A stretch of 64,000 nt of DNA from Roseivivax isoporae LMG 25204 (GCF_000521865.1 NZ_JAME01000002.1:159082-223081); one strand, 5' to 3'. Positions 43,505 to 53,493 are shown, counted from the first letter of the stretch. Numbers and translations are program-made. The notes: a model not told the origin generated them from the letters alone.

Positions 43505-45469
43505 ATGATCACAGAACTCGGCCACTTCGCCCTCATCCTCGCCTTCCTGGTCGCCATCGTTCAGATGGTCGTGCCGCTCGTAGGTGCCCACAAGCGATGG
43601 CCCGGATGGATGGCGGTGGCCGAACCGGCCGCGACGGCGCAGTTCCTGCTGACCGCGGCGGCCTTCGCGGCGCTGGTCCATGCCTTCGTGACCTCGGACT
43701 TCTCGCTGAGGGTGGTCACGCTCAACTCGCATTCCGCGAAACCAATGATCTACAAGTTCACCGGGACGTGGGGCAACCACGAGGGCTCGATGCTCCTGTG
43801 GGTGCTGATCCTCACGCTGTTCGGCGCGATGGCCGCGTGGTTCGGCGGCGGCCTGCCGCCGAGCCTGCGCGCCCGCGTGCTGGCCGTGCAATCCTCGGTG
43901 GCGACGGCGTTCTTCGCGTTCATCCTCTTCACCTCGAACCCGTTCGAACGGCTCGCCGTGCCACCCTTCGACGGCGAGGATCTGAACCCTCTCCTGCAGG
44001 ATCCGGGCCTCGCGATCCACCCGCCCTTCCTCTATCTCGGCTATGTCGGGCTTTCGATCTGCTTCTCGTTCGCGGTGGCGGCGCTGATCGAGGGGCGCGT
44101 CGACGCGGCCTGGGGTCGGTGGGTGCGTCCCTGGACGCTCGCCTCCTGGGCGTTCCTGACCATCGGCATCGGCCTCGGTTCCTGGTGGGCCTATTACGAG
44201 CTCGGCTGGGGCGGCTTCTGGTTCTGGGATCCGGTCGAGAACGCGTCGTTCATGCCCTGGCTCTTCGCCGCGGCGCTGCTGCACTCGGCGATCGTGGTCG
44301 AAAAGCGCGAGGCGCTGAAGGCGTGGACGATCCTCCTCGCCATCCTCGCCTTCGGCTTCTCGCTCATCGGCACCTTCATCGTGCGCTCGGGCCTGCTCAC
44401 CTCGGTGCACGCCTTCGCCAACGACCCAGAGCGGGGCGTCTTCATCCTGATGATCCTCGTCTTCTTCACCGGTGGCGCGCTCACGCTCTTTTCGCTGCGG
44501 GCCTCTACGATGCAGGCCAAGGGCGTGTTCGGGCTGGTGAGCCGGGAATCGGCGCTGGTCGCGAACAACATCCTGCTTGCGGTGTCGTCCTTCGTGGTCT
44601 TCGTCGGCACGATGTGGCCGCTCGTGGCCGAGATGGCCTTCGACCGAAAGCTGTCGGTCGGCCCGCCGTTCTTCGACATGGCGTTCACGCCGTTCATGCT
44701 GGTGCTCGGGCTGATCCTGCCGGTGGGCGCGATGCTGTCGTGGAAACGCGGGCGGGCAGGGCGGTCGATGCGCGCCCTGGTGCCGGCGTTCCTGCTTGCA
44801 TTGGCGCTCGGCGCGCTGGTCTGGGCGATGCAGACCGGGCGTTCGGCGCTCGGGCCCATCGGCGTGTTCCTCGGAGCGTGGCTCGTGGGCGGCGCCGCGA
44901 CCGACCTCTGGAGCCGGACGGGTCAGAACGGGTCGGTCGCGCGGCTCCTGCGGCTGCCGCGGGCGGACTGGGGCAAGGCGGTCGCCCATGCGGGCCTCGG
45001 CATCACCATGCTGGGCGTCGCCGGCCTGACCGCCTGGCAGCAGGAGGACATCCGCGTCGCGCAGCTCGGCGAACGGTTCGAGGTGTCGGGCTTCGAGCTC
45101 GAACTCGCGGCGGTGGAGGATGTCCGCGGGCCCAACTACCTCTCGACGATGGCAACGGTCATCCTGCGCCAGGACGGAACCCAGATCGCGACGCTGCGGC
45201 CCGAAAAGCGGACCTATCCCGTCGCGGGCATGCCGACGACCGAGGCCGCCATCGACTACCGCTTCCTGCGGGATGTCTACGTGGTGATCGGCGACGCGCA
45301 GGAGGGCGGCGGCTGGGTCATGCGGACCTACATCAAGCCGCTCGCGAACTGGATCTGGGCGGGATGCATCCTGATGGCGCTCGGCGGCACGCTGAGCCTG
45401 TCGGACCGGCGCTTCCGCGTGGCGGCCGGCGCGCGCAAGTCGGCCTCGGCACCGGTGCCCGCGGAATGA
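43505..45469 (+). CDS. ccmF: Cytochrome c maturation heme lyase subunit CcmF
   Basis: 654-residue multi-helix membrane protein that, with CcmH, attaches heme to apocytochrome c in the periplasm. The tryptophan-rich WWD segment WGGFWFWDPVEN is near residue 235 and the heme-handling His residues are in flanking helices. GTWGNHEGSMLLWVLILTL and IHPPFLYLGYVGLSI are family signatures. The C-terminal periplasmic domain (IRVAQLGERFEVSGFELEL) is complete. It couples to ccmH by an ATGA overlap. Confidence 0.97.
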   Translation: MITELGHFALILAFLVAIVQMVVPLVGAHKRWPGWMAVAEPAATAQFLLTAAAFAALVHAFVTSDFSLRVVTLNSHSAKPMIYKFTGTWGNHEGSMLLWVLILTLFGAMAAWFGGGLPPSLRARVLAVQSSVATAFFAFILFTSNPFERLAVPPFDGEDLNPLLQDPGLAIHPPFLYLGYVGLSICFSFAVAALIEGRVDAAWGRWVRPWTLASWAFLTIGIGLGSWWAYYELGWGGFWFWDPVENASFMPWLFAAALLHSAIVVEKREALKAWTILLAILAFGFSLIGTFIVRSGLLTSVHAFANDPERGVFILMILVFFTGGALTLFSLRASTMQAKGVFGLVSRESALVANNILLAVSSFVVFVGTMWPLVAEMAFDRKLSVGPPFFDMAFTPFMLVLGLILPVGAMLSWKRGRAGRSMRALVPAFLLALALGALVWAMQTGRSALGPIGVFLGAWLVGGAATDLWSRTGQNGSVARLLRLPRADWGKAVAHAGLGITMLGVAGLTAWQQEDIRVAQLGERFEVSGFELELAAVEDVRGPNYLSTMATVILRQDGTQIATLRPEKRTYPVAGMPTTEAAIDYRFLRDVYVVIGDAQEGGGWVMRTYIKPLANWIWAGCILMALGGTLSLSDRRFRVAAGARKSASAPVPAE

Positions 45470-45945
45470 GCCGCCGCGCCGCATTCCGCCGCGCGGGCGC
45501 CGCGCTGGTCCTGACCTGCGCGCTGGCGCTTCCGGCGCTGGCCGTGCAGCCGGACGAGATGCTGGGCGATCCGGGTCTCGAATCCCGCGCGCGCGAGATC
45601 AGCGAGGGCCTGCGCTGCCTCGTCTGCCAGAACGAGTCGATCGACGAGTCGAACGCCTCGCTGGCACGTGACCTGCGCATCCTGGTGCGCGAGCGGCTGC
45701 TCGAGGGCGACAGCGACGCCGAGGTCGTGGACTTCATTGTCGACCGCTACGGCGAGTTCGTTCTGCTGCGTCCGACGACCGGCGGATGGAACTGGATCCT
45801 CTGGGCGGCGGGCCCGGCGATGGCGCTGCTGGCGCTGGGGCTGGCCGGCGTCTACGTGCGCGGCCGCTCCGCGGCGCCCGAGAACACGCCGCCCTTGTCC
45901 GACGCCGAACAGGCGCGCCTGCGCCAGCTGCTCGAGGACCGCTGA
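45466..45945 (+). CDS. ccmH: Cytochrome c-type biogenesis protein CcmH (CycL)
   Basis: 159-residue membrane-anchored thioredox protein. A signal sequence (about 1-26) is followed by the active-site motif LRCLVCQNES (Cys51, Cys54), which reduces the apocytochrome CXXCH. A C-terminal helix (WNWILWAAGPAMALLALGLA) anchors it. It is the short CcmH form without the CcmI-type TPR part. Start fixed by the ATGA overlap with ccmF. Confidence 0.96.
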   Translation: MSRRAAFRRAGAALVLTCALALPALAVQPDEMLGDPGLESRAREISEGLRCLVCQNESIDESNASLARDLRILVRERLLEGDSDAEVVDFIVDRYGEFVLLRPTTGGWNWILWAAGPAMALLALGLAGVYVRGRSAAPENTPPLSDAEQARLRQLLEDR

Positions 45946-46043
45946 TCCCGCCACGCGCGGGCCAATGACGCGGCGTCCGGCTTTGCCACGGCGCGCCGCG
46001 CGGTGTTTGATACGCGGGCCGACAGGACGAGGAGAGGCCCCGA

Positions 46044-46820
46044 ATGCGCTACGACACCATCCGCTACGACCTGGCCGAGAACATCGCGACGGTCGTGATG
46101 AACCGGCCGCAGGTGATGAACGCGCTCAACACCCAGATGCGGGCCGAGATCACCGACGCCGTGACCCGCGGCGGCAAGGAGGCGCGCGTCGTGGTCCTCA
46201 CCGGCGAGGGGCGCGCGTTCTGCTCGGGCCAGGACCTGGGCGACGGCGGCAACGCGGCGAGCCTCGACCTGGAACGCACGCTCCGCGACGAATACGTGCC
46301 GATGCTCATGGCCATCGCCGATTGCCCGGTGCCGACGATCGCCGCGGTCAACGGCGCGGCGGCGGGCGCGGGCGCGAACCTCGCGCTCTGCGCCGACGTG
46401 GTGATCGCGGCCGAAAGCGCGACCTTCACGCAGGCCTTCACGCGGATCGGGCTGATCCCGGACGCGGGGGGCACGTGGCTCCTGCCGCGGCAGGTGGGTC
46501 TCGCCAAGGCGATGGGCGCCGCGCTCTTCGCCGAGCGGATCGCGGCCGCCGATGCCGCGCGCTGGGGCATGATCTGGGAAGCGATGCCGGACGACGGGTT
46601 CGCGGAGGGGTGGCGCGCGCGGGCGCGGCACCTCGCACAGGGGCCGACCGCCGCCTATGCCCGGGTGAAGCAGGCGCTGCGGGACTCGTCCTCGAACACG
46701 CTCGAGGAGCAGCTGTCACTCGAGGCGCGGCTTCAGGGCGAGTGCGGCAAGACGCGGGATTTCCGCGAAGGTGTCGTGGCCTTCCTCGAAAAGCGCCCGG
46801 CGCGCTACGAGGGGCGCTGA
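46044..46820 (+). CDS. paaG: Enoyl-CoA hydratase/isomerase family protein (PaaG-like)
   Basis: 258-residue crotonase-fold enzyme. LTGEGRAFCSGQDLGDGG, NGAAAGAGANLALCADVVIA and FTRIGLIPDAGGTWLLPR are close to PaaG, the 1,2-epoxyphenylacetyl-CoA isomerase of aerobic phenylacetate degradation. The acidic Asp in IPDAGG is the usual isomerase catalytic position. No other paa gene is in the window, so a different isomerase role is possible. GAGGAGAGG precedes the start. Confidence 0.88.
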   Translation: MRYDTIRYDLAENIATVVMNRPQVMNALNTQMRAEITDAVTRGGKEARVVVLTGEGRAFCSGQDLGDGGNAASLDLERTLRDEYVPMLMAIADCPVPTIAAVNGAAAGAGANLALCADVVIAAESATFTQAFTRIGLIPDAGGTWLLPRQVGLAKAMGAALFAERIAAADAARWGMIWEAMPDDGFAEGWRARARHLAQGPTAAYARVKQALRDSSSNTLEEQLSLEARLQGECGKTRDFREGVVAFLEKRPARYEGR

Positions 46821-46826
46821 CGACAT

Positions 46827-46861
46827 CGGGGCCCGGTGCGCCCACCGCGCGCCGGGCCCCG
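46827..46861. terminator. 10-bp GC hairpin between convergent genes
   Basis: CGGGGCCCGG and CCGGGCCCCG (46827-46836 and 46852-46861) flank a 15-base GC-rich loop. It lies between the paaG-like stop and the acidic protein stop. There is no T-tract. Confidence 0.45.
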
Positions 46862-46899
46862 TGTGGCACGGGTCCGGACGGGACGCCCGGACCGCGCCG

Positions 46900-48513
46900 T
46901 CAGGCCATGACCTCTTCGAGGTCCTCCTCGAGGTCCTCGTCGAGATCCTCGGCAGGGTCCTCGACAGTCTCCCGGGCGGTGTCGAGCAGCGAGTCGAAGA
47001 CGATGTCGTACTGGCTGCCCGCGTCGTCCCCGGTCTTCGCTTCCTCGCCGAGAACGGTCAACTCGACGTTGTCGATGTAGATGTTCTCGTTGTTGTGGCT
47101 GATGTCCGACACGAAGCGGAACTGCACGCTCGAGCTCGCGGTCTCGAGCACGCCGCCCTCGTAGCTCAGGGTGCTGAAATCGCGGCCGATCTCCTGGCCC
47201 GTCTCGGAGCCCACGAGCGCCGTGCCCTTGTCGTTCACCACGAACGTGTCGAGCGTGTTCCAGTCGCCGTCGTCGACCTGAACCTGCACCTTCAGGCTGT
47301 CGCCGTGCCAGCCGTGCTGCTCGAAATGGCGCGCATGCGGCGTCTTGGCGTCGAAGTTGAACCGCACGTCGCCGTCGGTCTCGACCTTCTCGAAGGTGAT
47401 GCGACCATCGTCGCGGCCGTCGGTGTGCAGCATGCCGTGCTTGACGTCCCAGTCGGTCCATCCCTCGACGATGTCGCTCTGGCTGGCGAACCAGAGGTGG
47501 CCGAAATCCTCGGACTGGACGACCTCGTCCTCGGGGGTCCGATCCTCGCCGGAGACCGTGCGCGTCACGCTCACGTTGTCGATGTAGATGTCCTCGGACG
47601 AGGAGGAGATGTCCGACACGAAGCGGAACTCGGCCGTGTCCGACACCTCGTCGAGGATGCCGCCCGAATAGTCGAGATGGGCGTAGTGCCCGCCGAAGGT
47701 CTGGCCGGTTTCCGAGCCCACGAAAACGTCGCGGTCCTCGTCCACCACGAAATCGTCCAGCGTCTGCCAGCGGCCGTCGTCGAGGCGCACCTGCAGGCTC
47801 AGCTTGTCCGCGCCCCAGCCGCGGGCTTCGAACTGGCTCGGGCAATCGGCGCGGATGTCGAAGGAGATGCCCACCGGGCCGTCTGTGTCGACCGGGGCGA
47901 ATTGCAGCACGCCGCCATCGTCACCGTCGGTCTGCAGGCGGCCATGCGACACGTCCCAGTGGTCGTCGCGCACGATGTTCTGGCTGTGCGCGGGATGCCA
48001 GAGCCGGTCGAACGTCTCGGTGAAGGCGACCTCGGTGGTCGTCTCGGGCTCGGAGGGTTGCAGCACCTGGCCGGTGCCGTCGTCCGAGTTCACCACGGCG
48101 GTCAGCGAGGACAGGTCGATGCTGTCCACGGTCAGCGGCGCGAGGCTGTCGAGGTAGAAGGTGAACTTGCCATCGTTCACGTCGCCCGCGGTCGACGAGG
48201 GCAGCTGGCCGAACTCGACCTTCACGTCGTAGCGGTCCGCCACCACCGCACCGTTCGACAGGGTGTCGAGCGCGCCCGGGTTCGCCGCGAAGCCCGTGAC
48301 GTTGCCGTTCGCGAGGTCGTCGACCGAGGGGAAGATCACGAGGTCCGAGGCCGCCGCGGGGTCGGTGAGGTTGAAGAAGGCGCCGTCGAGATCGACGAGA
48401 TCCGGCTGGTCGGCAAGAAACTGGATGAAAAGGTTGCCGTTGTCCTCCTCGATGCGGACCTTCACCTTGGGATCGACACCCAGCGACACTTCGCGAACGG
48501 TTGCTGTAGACAT
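46900..48513 (-). CDS. Acidic protein (537 aa) with a duplicated ~157-residue domain, unknown function
   Basis: The product has three parts. Residues 1-160 form an Asp/Asn-rich N-terminal domain. Residues 163-319 and 332-488 are two clear copies of one module. Both copies contain LW, WDV.HG.L.TDG, GW..D.L..QV..DDG.W.TL, GSETGQ, FRFVSDIS and IYIDNV in the same order. The repetitive acidic tail EDLDEDLEEDLEE follows. The module pattern suggests a calcium-binding jelly-roll or lectin-like beta fold. No signal peptide is seen; the acidic composition would suit type I secretion or a cell-surface role, by inference. GGAG lies 7 bases before the ATG. I do not recognise a named family. Confidence 0.85.
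   Translation of the reverse strand: MSTATVREVSLGVDPKVKVRIEEDNGNLFIQFLADQPDLVDLDGAFFNLTDPAAASDLVIFPSVDDLANGNVTGFAANPGALDTLSNGAVVADRYDVKVEFGQLPSSTAGDVNDGKFTFYLDSLAPLTVDSIDLSSLTAVVNSDDGTGQVLQPSEPETTTEVAFTETFDRLWHPAHSQNIVRDDHWDVSHGRLQTDGDDGGVLQFAPVDTDGPVGISFDIRADCPSQFEARGWGADKLSLQVRLDDGRWQTLDDFVVDEDRDVFVGSETGQTFGGHYAHLDYSGGILDEVSDTAEFRFVSDISSSSEDIYIDNVSVTRTVSGEDRTPEDEVVQSEDFGHLWFASQSDIVEGWTDWDVKHGMLHTDGRDDGRITFEKVETDGDVRFNFDAKTPHARHFEQHGWHGDSLKVQVQVDDGDWNTLDTFVVNDKGTALVGSETGQEIGRDFSTLSYEGGVLETASSSVQFRFVSDISHNNENIYIDNVELTVLGEEAKTGDDAGSQYDIVFDSLLDTARETVEDPAEDLDEDLEEDLEEVMA
47050..47520 (-). repeat. Second copy of the internal protein module (residues about 332-488)
   Basis: Aligns with residues 163-319 of the same protein, sharing SETGQ, FRFVSDIS, IYIDNV and the TDG/DDG blocks in order. 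Confidence 0.85.
47557..48027 (-). repeat. First copy of the internal protein module (residues about 163-319)
   Basis: Contains the same ordered blocks as the second copy, with a Cys at about residue 224 that the second copy lacks. Confidence 0.85.
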
Positions 48514-48722
48514 TCCTGAACTCCACTCGACGGTCCGAACATGGACACGGACGCAATCGAGGCCCTGACTACCGCAATCCCTTCACAATTGTGGCGAAAA
48601 CGTCGGAAACAGTCGGTTTCCGTCCGGAATTCGCCGCAATCCGGGGGCTTGGGTGCCGCCGTGGAAACGGTCGGGCGCCATGGATCGGATTGTCGCCCGG
48701 ATGTGTCCCGGACTGCGACAGG

Positions 48723-48757
48723 AAAAAGGCCCGCGCGGCATTCGTGCCGCGCGGGCC
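48723..48757 (-). terminator. Intrinsic terminator of gltA
   Basis: A perfect 13-bp stem GGCCCGCGCGGCA / TGCCGCGCGGGCC with a TTCG tetraloop (48728-48757), followed on the minus strand by five Ts. It lies about 45 bp after the gltA stop. Confidence 0.92.
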
Positions 48758-48801
48758 TGTCCAATGCCGGTGCGCCGGTCGCCGGCGACCGGGCGGTGGC
48801 G

Positions 48802-50103
48802 TCAGCGGTTCTCGATATCCACGTAGTCGCGCTGCGTGGGCCCGAGATAAAGCTGGCGCGGACGGCCGATCTTGTTCTGCGGATCGCCCAGCATTTCCTT
48901 CCACTGCGAGATCCAGCCGACGGTGCGGCTGATCGCGAAGATCGGGGTGAACATCGAGGTGGGGAAGCCCATCGCCTCGAGGATGATGCCCGAGTAGAAG
49001 TCGACGTTCGGAAAGAGCTTCTTGTCGACGAAGTAGTCGTCGGCGAGCGCGGCCGCCTCGAGGTCCTTGGCGACCTGAAGCGTCGGGTTGTTCTCGATCC
49101 CCATGAGGTCGAGCACCTCGTCGGCCGACTGCTTCATCACCTTCGCGCGCGGGTCGAAGTTCTTGTAGACCCGGTGGCCGAAGCCCATCAGGCGGAACGG
49201 ATCGTTCTTGTCCTTGGCGCGCGCCAGGAATTCCGGGATCCGGTCCGGCGTGCCGATCTCCTTGAGCATCTCGAGGCAGGCCTGGTTGGCGCCGCCATGC
49301 GCGGGTCCCCACAGGCAGGCGATGCCGGCGGCGATGCAGGCGAAGGGGTTCGCGCCCGAGGACGAGGCCAGCCGAACGGTCGAGGTCGAGGCGTTCTGCT
49401 CGTGATCGGCGTGCAGCGTGAAGATGCGGTCCATTGCGCGGGCGAGGATGGGGTCGACCACGTATTCCTCGGCCGGCACGGCAAAGCACATGTGCAGGAA
49501 GTTCGCCGCGTAGTCGAGGTCGTTGCGCGGATACACGAAGGGCTGCCCGATCGAGTACTTGTAGGCCATGGCCGCGATCGTCGGCATCTTCGCGATCAGC
49601 CGGTGGCTCGCCACCTCGCGCTGGTGCGGGTTATTGATGTCCGTCGAGTCGTGGTAGAACGCCGACATTGCGCCCACGACACCCACCATCGTCGCCATCG
49701 GATGCGCGTCCCGCCGGAACCCCCGGAAGAAGTTGTGCATCTGCTCGTGGATCATCGTGTGGCGGGTGATCGTGTTCTCGAACACCTCGAGCTCGGTCGC
49801 CGACGGAAGCTCGCCGTAGAGCAGGAGGTAGCACACCTCGAGGTAGTGGGATTTCGACGCCAGCTGGTCGATCGGGTAGCCGCGGTGCAGCAGCTCGCCC
49901 TTGTCTCCATCGATGAAGGTGATGGTCGAGTCGCAGGACGCGGTCGAGGTGTAGCCCGGGTCGTAGGTGAACACGCCCGCCTGCGCGTAGAGCTTGCGGA
50001 TGTCGATCACGTCCGGGCCAGCGGTCGGCGAATAGATGGGCAGCTCGTAGCTCTTGCCCTCGATGTCGAGTCGCGCGGTCTTCGAAGTGGAGGAATCTGC
50101 CAT
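48802..50103 (-). CDS. gltA: Citrate synthase (type II)
   Basis: 433-residue hexameric-type citrate synthase that condenses oxaloacetate and acetyl-CoA, first step of the TCA cycle. Catalytic residues lie in [11 protein letters not shown] (His), [16 protein letters not shown] (His) and the Asp of [10 protein letters not shown]. The N-terminal beta domain ([20 protein letters not shown]) of Gram-negative enzymes is present. It is alone, between a strong terminator and a 599-bp upstream region, so it is probably monocistronic. Confidence 0.98.
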   Translation of the reverse strand: MADSSTSKTARLDIEGKSYELPIYSPTAGPDVIDIRKLYAQAGVFTYDPGYTSTASCDSTITFIDGDKGELLHRGYPIDQLASKSHYLEVCYLLLYGELPSATELEVFENTITRHTMIHEQMHNFFRGFRRDAHPMATMVGVVGAMSAFYHDSTDINNPHQREVASHRLIAKMPTIAAMAYKYSIGQPFVYPRNDLDYAANFLHMCFAVPAEEYVVDPILARAMDRIFTLHADHEQNASTSTVRLASSSGANPFACIAAGIACLWGPAHGGANQACLEMLKEIGTPDRIPEFLARAKDKNDPFRLMGFGHRVYKNFDPRAKVMKQSADEVLDLMGIENNPTLQVAKDLEAAALADDYFVDKKLFPNVDFYSGIILEAMGFPTSMFTPIFAISRTVGWISQWKEMLGDPQNKIGRPRQLYLGPTQRDYVDIENR

Positions 50104-50414
50104 GGATCAAGTCCCTTCGTCGGTCTGGAGACGCTCGGGCAGGGCCCGCACGTCCATGCTGTCACGTCTTCGGCGCAGGATGCGCGACCCCTCGGGATCG
50201 CTCCTCCACGTTGCGCCGGAACCGCCCCGGCGCCCCGCCTCGGGACCTGCCGGAGGCGTCGGTCGTCCACGGCAGGATGCGGCCGTGGTGGGGCGTTCAG
50301 GCCTGCGCCTGGGGTCGTCCGGGCGGTTTTACATCCCTGCCGGCCATGCGGCAGGAACGTGGCTGTCCCGGTCGGCGTCCAGCTATCATTTTGCACATGC
50401 GGCGTCAATTGTCC

Positions 50415-50424
50415 TTGTATACAA
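50415..50424. promoter_or_regulatory. TTGTATACAA palindrome in the gltA upstream region
   Basis: A 10-bp perfect palindrome of a form used by GntR-family (FCD-type) regulators, placed next to CAATTG (50406-50411) and to a TTGACG (50403-50408, minus strand) that could be a -35 for gltA. The AT-rich stretch 50381-50430 stands out from the surrounding GC-rich DNA. Confidence 0.35.
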
Positions 50425-50633
50425 TAGAATACCGATGGCGCGCCTTCGCGGTCGTGCGTGACCCGAGCGCCGTTCGTAAATCAATAATCTTATCAACGTG
50501 TTGAGTCGTGCTCCTGAAGTGGGCGCGTGACCCGCGGGAGTCGGGGTGTCGCGGCGGAAATCTCGCCTCCGGCCGCACGGTCCTGCCTCATGCAGCAGCG
50601 CAGCATCACGGGCCGCGCGGGTCCCTGGGCGCA

Positions 50634-50648
50634 TTAACGCTTCGCTAA
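50634..50648. promoter_or_regulatory. Near-match CtrA site (TTAA-N7-CTAA) upstream of comEC
   Basis: TTAACGCTTCGCTAA matches the CtrA consensus TTAA-N7-TTAA at seven of eight defined bases and lies 55 bp before the comEC ATG. TTAA is rare in DNA this rich in GC. Confidence 0.45.
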
Positions 50649-50702
50649 CCACTTTCGCCCTAGGGTCAGCCTGTCTTCCGCGGAACGAGGGGGGCGCAGG
50701 AC

Positions 50703-52769
50703 ATGCGGTTTCCTGGAGGGGCCATCGGCGATGTGCTGGCCCTGCAGCGGGGACACCTCTTTCCGTGGATGCCGGTCGCGCTTGCGGTGGGGATCGGGCT
50801 CTACTTCGCTCTCGGGGCGGAGCCTGCCGCCTGGCTGCTGGCCGGGGCGGGAATGGCGGCGCTGGCGGGCCTTGGCTGGTCCTGCCGATCCGGAGCGTCG
50901 CCATTCCCGCCACTCCTTGCGCTCGCGCTGGTGGCCGGGGGCTTTGCCATCGCCGGGGCACGCGCGCATCTCGTGGCCGCGCCGGTCCTGTCCTTCCGCT
51001 ACTACGGTCCGATCGAGGGACGCATCGTCGACATCGACCGTTCGGCCTCGGACGCGGTGCGCCTGACGCTCGACCGCGTGGTGCTCGCGCGCACGGACCC
51101 GGACAGGACGCCCGCGCGCGTGCGCGTCGCGCTGCACGGGGCACAGGACTGGATCGACCCCGTGCCAGGAATGACCGTGATCCTGACAGGCCACCTCGCG
51201 GGGCCGGGCGGTCCGGCCGAGCCGGGCGGGTTCGATTTCCGCAGGCATGCCTGGTTCCTCGGCCTCGGCGCGCAGGGCTACACGCGCACGCCCGTCCTCG
51301 CGCTGGCGCCGCCCGATGGCGGCGTGCCGGTCTTCACCGCGCGGCGCTGGCTGGCCGAGCGTGTCACGGCGCGCCTGCCGGGCGAGACCGGCGCCTTTGC
51401 CGCGGCGATCCTCGCGGGCGACCGCAGCGCGATCCCGCGGCCCGTGACCGATGACCTGCGCCGGTCGAACCTCGCGCATCTCCTCGCGATCTCGGGGCTG
51501 CACATGGGACTTCTCGCGGGCGTCGTGTTCGCCAGTCTGCGGGTGGCGTTCCTGCTCGTCCCTGGGGTCGGCCTGCGCTGGCCGGTCAAGAAGATCGCGG
51601 CGGCCGGCGCGATCCTTTGCGGCGCGGGCTATCTTGTTCTGTCGGGCGGCAACGTGGCGACCGAGAGGGCGTTCGTCATGGTCGCGGTGGCGTTCGCGGC
51701 GGTCATGCTGGACCGGCGGGCGCTGTCGCTACGGTCGGTGGCCTTCGCCGCGCTGATCGTGCTCGTGCGCGCGCCCGAGGCGCTGCTGAGCCCCGGCTTT
51801 CAGATGTCCTTCGCGGCGACCGTGGCGCTTGTGGCGGTGTTCACCTTCCTGCGCGACGCGCCCGCGGGATGGCGCCTGCCGCGCGCGGCCCGTCCGCTGG
51901 CCGCGCTGGTCCTGTCCTCGGCGGTCGCGGGGGCGGCAACGGGCCCGGTCGCCATGGCGCATTTCAACATGGTGTCCCATTACGGGCTCCTCGCGAACCT
52001 CGCCGCGGTGCCGGTCATGGGCGCCGTGGTGATGCCCGCGGCGGTCGCGGCGCTGGTGCTGATGCCCGTCGGGCTCGACTGGATCGCCTTTGCGGTCATG
52101 GGGCTGGGGCTCGACTGGATCCTCTGGGTGGCGCGCTCGGTCGCGGACTGGCCGGGCGCCGTCGGGCAAGTGATGGCTCCGCCCCCTGCCGTCCTGCCCA
52201 TGCTCGCGCTCTCGGCGCTCTTCGTCGCGCTCTGGCAGGGGCGACTACGCTGGGCGGGCATCCTGCCGGTGCTGCTCGCCGCGGCGCTCTGGACCATGGC
52301 CGACCGGCCCGTGCTCCTCGTGTCCGAGGACGGCGCGCTGGTCGGCGCCATGACCGACACGGGCCGGGCGCTGAGCCGCGCGCGCGGCTCAGGCTTCGTC
52401 GCGGAACTCTGGCTCGAGAACGACGGGGACGGGGCCGACCAGGAGCGCGCGGCGGCGCGCTGGCGCGGCGAGGGCGCCCCGCTCGCGACGACTGCCGGGA
52501 CAGTGCGGCACGTGCGGGGTGCACGCGCCGCCGCCGCCTTCGACGGGTGCGCGGCCGGAGAGATCGTCGTGTCTGACATGGTGCTGCCCGGCCGCTGGCC
52601 CTGCATCGTCGAGGATGCGGGCCGGCGCGGCGCGGACGGGGCGGTGGCCTACCGGGCCCGTGGCGGCCGGGTCGAGCGCGTCACCGCGCGGGACCTTTCG
52701 GGCGACCGGTTGTGGAACCCGGCGCCGCGCCGAGGAGCCGCGGCGCTGGCGCTCGCGGCGCGTCAGTAG
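50703..52769 (+). CDS. comEC: ComEC/Rec2-family DNA uptake channel protein
   Basis: 688-residue polytopic membrane protein. A DUF4131-like N-terminal part with hydrophobic helices is followed by the Competence domain ([21 protein letters not shown], and [20 protein letters not shown]), which forms the channel moving single-stranded DNA into the cytosol. The C-terminal metallo-beta-lactamase domain with HxHxDH of some ComEC proteins is missing; the last 150 residues instead form a short soluble domain. It overlaps the lexA end by 7 bp convergently. A CtrA-like site precedes it. Confidence 0.93.
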   Translation: MRFPGGAIGDVLALQRGHLFPWMPVALAVGIGLYFALGAEPAAWLLAGAGMAALAGLGWSCRSGASPFPPLLALALVAGGFAIAGARAHLVAAPVLSFRYYGPIEGRIVDIDRSASDAVRLTLDRVVLARTDPDRTPARVRVALHGAQDWIDPVPGMTVILTGHLAGPGGPAEPGGFDFRRHAWFLGLGAQGYTRTPVLALAPPDGGVPVFTARRWLAERVTARLPGETGAFAAAILAGDRSAIPRPVTDDLRRSNLAHLLAISGLHMGLLAGVVFASLRVAFLLVPGVGLRWPVKKIAAAGAILCGAGYLVLSGGNVATERAFVMVAVAFAAVMLDRRALSLRSVAFAALIVLVRAPEALLSPGFQMSFAATVALVAVFTFLRDAPAGWRLPRAARPLAALVLSSAVAGAATGPVAMAHFNMVSHYGLLANLAAVPVMGAVVMPAAVAALVLMPVGLDWIAFAVMGLGLDWILWVARSVADWPGAVGQVMAPPPAVLPMLALSALFVALWQGRLRWAGILPVLLAAALWTMADRPVLLVSEDGALVGAMTDTGRALSRARGSGFVAELWLENDGDGADQERAAARWRGEGAPLATTAGTVRHVRGARAAAAFDGCAAGEIVVSDMVLPGRWPCIVEDAGRRGADGAVAYRARGGRVERVTARDLSGDRLWNPAPRRGAAALALAARQ

Positions 52770-53461
52770 GTGCGGATCAGTCCCACGAGGCGGCCCTGCA
52801 CCTTGACGGCGCCGGCGGGCAGGATGCGCGGCTCGTAGGCGGGATTGGACGCCTCGAGCACGATGGTGTCGCCGCGGCGGCGGAAGGTCTTGAGCGTCGC
52901 CTCGTAGCCTTCCACCTGCGCGACGACGATGTCGCCGTCGTCGGCGCTCGATGTCTCGCGGATCACCACCACGTCGCCGTCGTTGATGCCGGCACCGATC
53001 ATGGAATCGCCCCGCACCTCGAGCGCGTAGTGGCGCGCGCCGGCCGACAGCATCTGGCCCGGCACCGCGATCCCCGGCGGGGTGTCGTCGATCGCCTCGA
53101 TGGGGCGGCCGGCGGCGATGCGGCCGAGCACCGGCAGTTCGGTGGCGTAGGCGGCCTCGACCGGCCGGGCGTCCGCGGGCAGTTCGTCGGGGCGGCCGCC
53201 GTCGACCACCCGCGGGGTGAAGCCCGGCTGCGGCGGGCCGCCGAGGCTTTCGGGCAGCTTCACGATCTCGATGGCCCGGGCGCGGTGCGCGAGCCGGCGG
53301 ATGAACCCGCGCTCCTCGAGCGCGGTGATCAGCCGGTGGATCCCGGACTTGGAGCGCAGGTCGAGCGCCTCCTTCATTTCGTCGAAGGAGGGCGGAACGC
53401 CGTCCCGCACCATCCGGCGGTTGATGAAATCCAGCAGATCGAGTTGCTTGCGTGTCAGCAT
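52763..53461 (-). CDS. lexA: LexA repressor
   Basis: 232-residue SOS repressor. The N-terminal winged helix ([20 protein letters not shown] to about 65) contains [17 protein letters not shown]. The cleavage site Ala117-Gly118 is in IAAGRPIE. The catalytic Ser153 is in GDSMIGAG and Lys191 in TLKTFRRR. The start at 53461 was chosen because the extra residues of the longer frame are encoded by the SOS box itself. An exact GTTC-N7-GTTC box covers its -10 hexamer, so it autoregulates. Confidence 0.97.
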   Translation of the reverse strand: MLTRKQLDLLDFINRRMVRDGVPPSFDEMKEALDLRSKSGIHRLITALEERGFIRRLAHRARAIEIVKLPESLGGPPQPGFTPRVVDGGRPDELPADARPVEAAYATELPVLGRIAAGRPIEAIDDTPPGIAVPGQMLSAGARHYALEVRGDSMIGAGINDGDVVVIRETSSADDGDIVVAQVEGYEATLKTFRRRGDTIVLEASNPAYEPRILPAGAVKVQGRLVGLIRTY

Positions 53462-53493
53462 CGAGCGTTTTCCCGCGGTCCCTGTTCGCACTT

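Larger units (their letters stand above)
50104..50702. other. 599-bp intergenic region between gltA and comEC
   Basis: No convincing gene. The left part (50104-50380) is GC-rich leader of gltA. The AT-rich centre 50381-50430 holds the TTGTATACAA palindrome and a possible minus-strand -35 TTGACG. AAATCAATAATCTTATCAA near 50479-50497 is another AT-rich patch. The right end carries the CtrA-like site before comEC. Confidence 0.5.

Noticed and set aside
46044..46820. Phenylacetate degradation pathway
   Set aside because: Only the PaaG-like enzyme is present; no paaABCDE, paaK or paaZ genes are nearby, so a pathway claim is not supported here.
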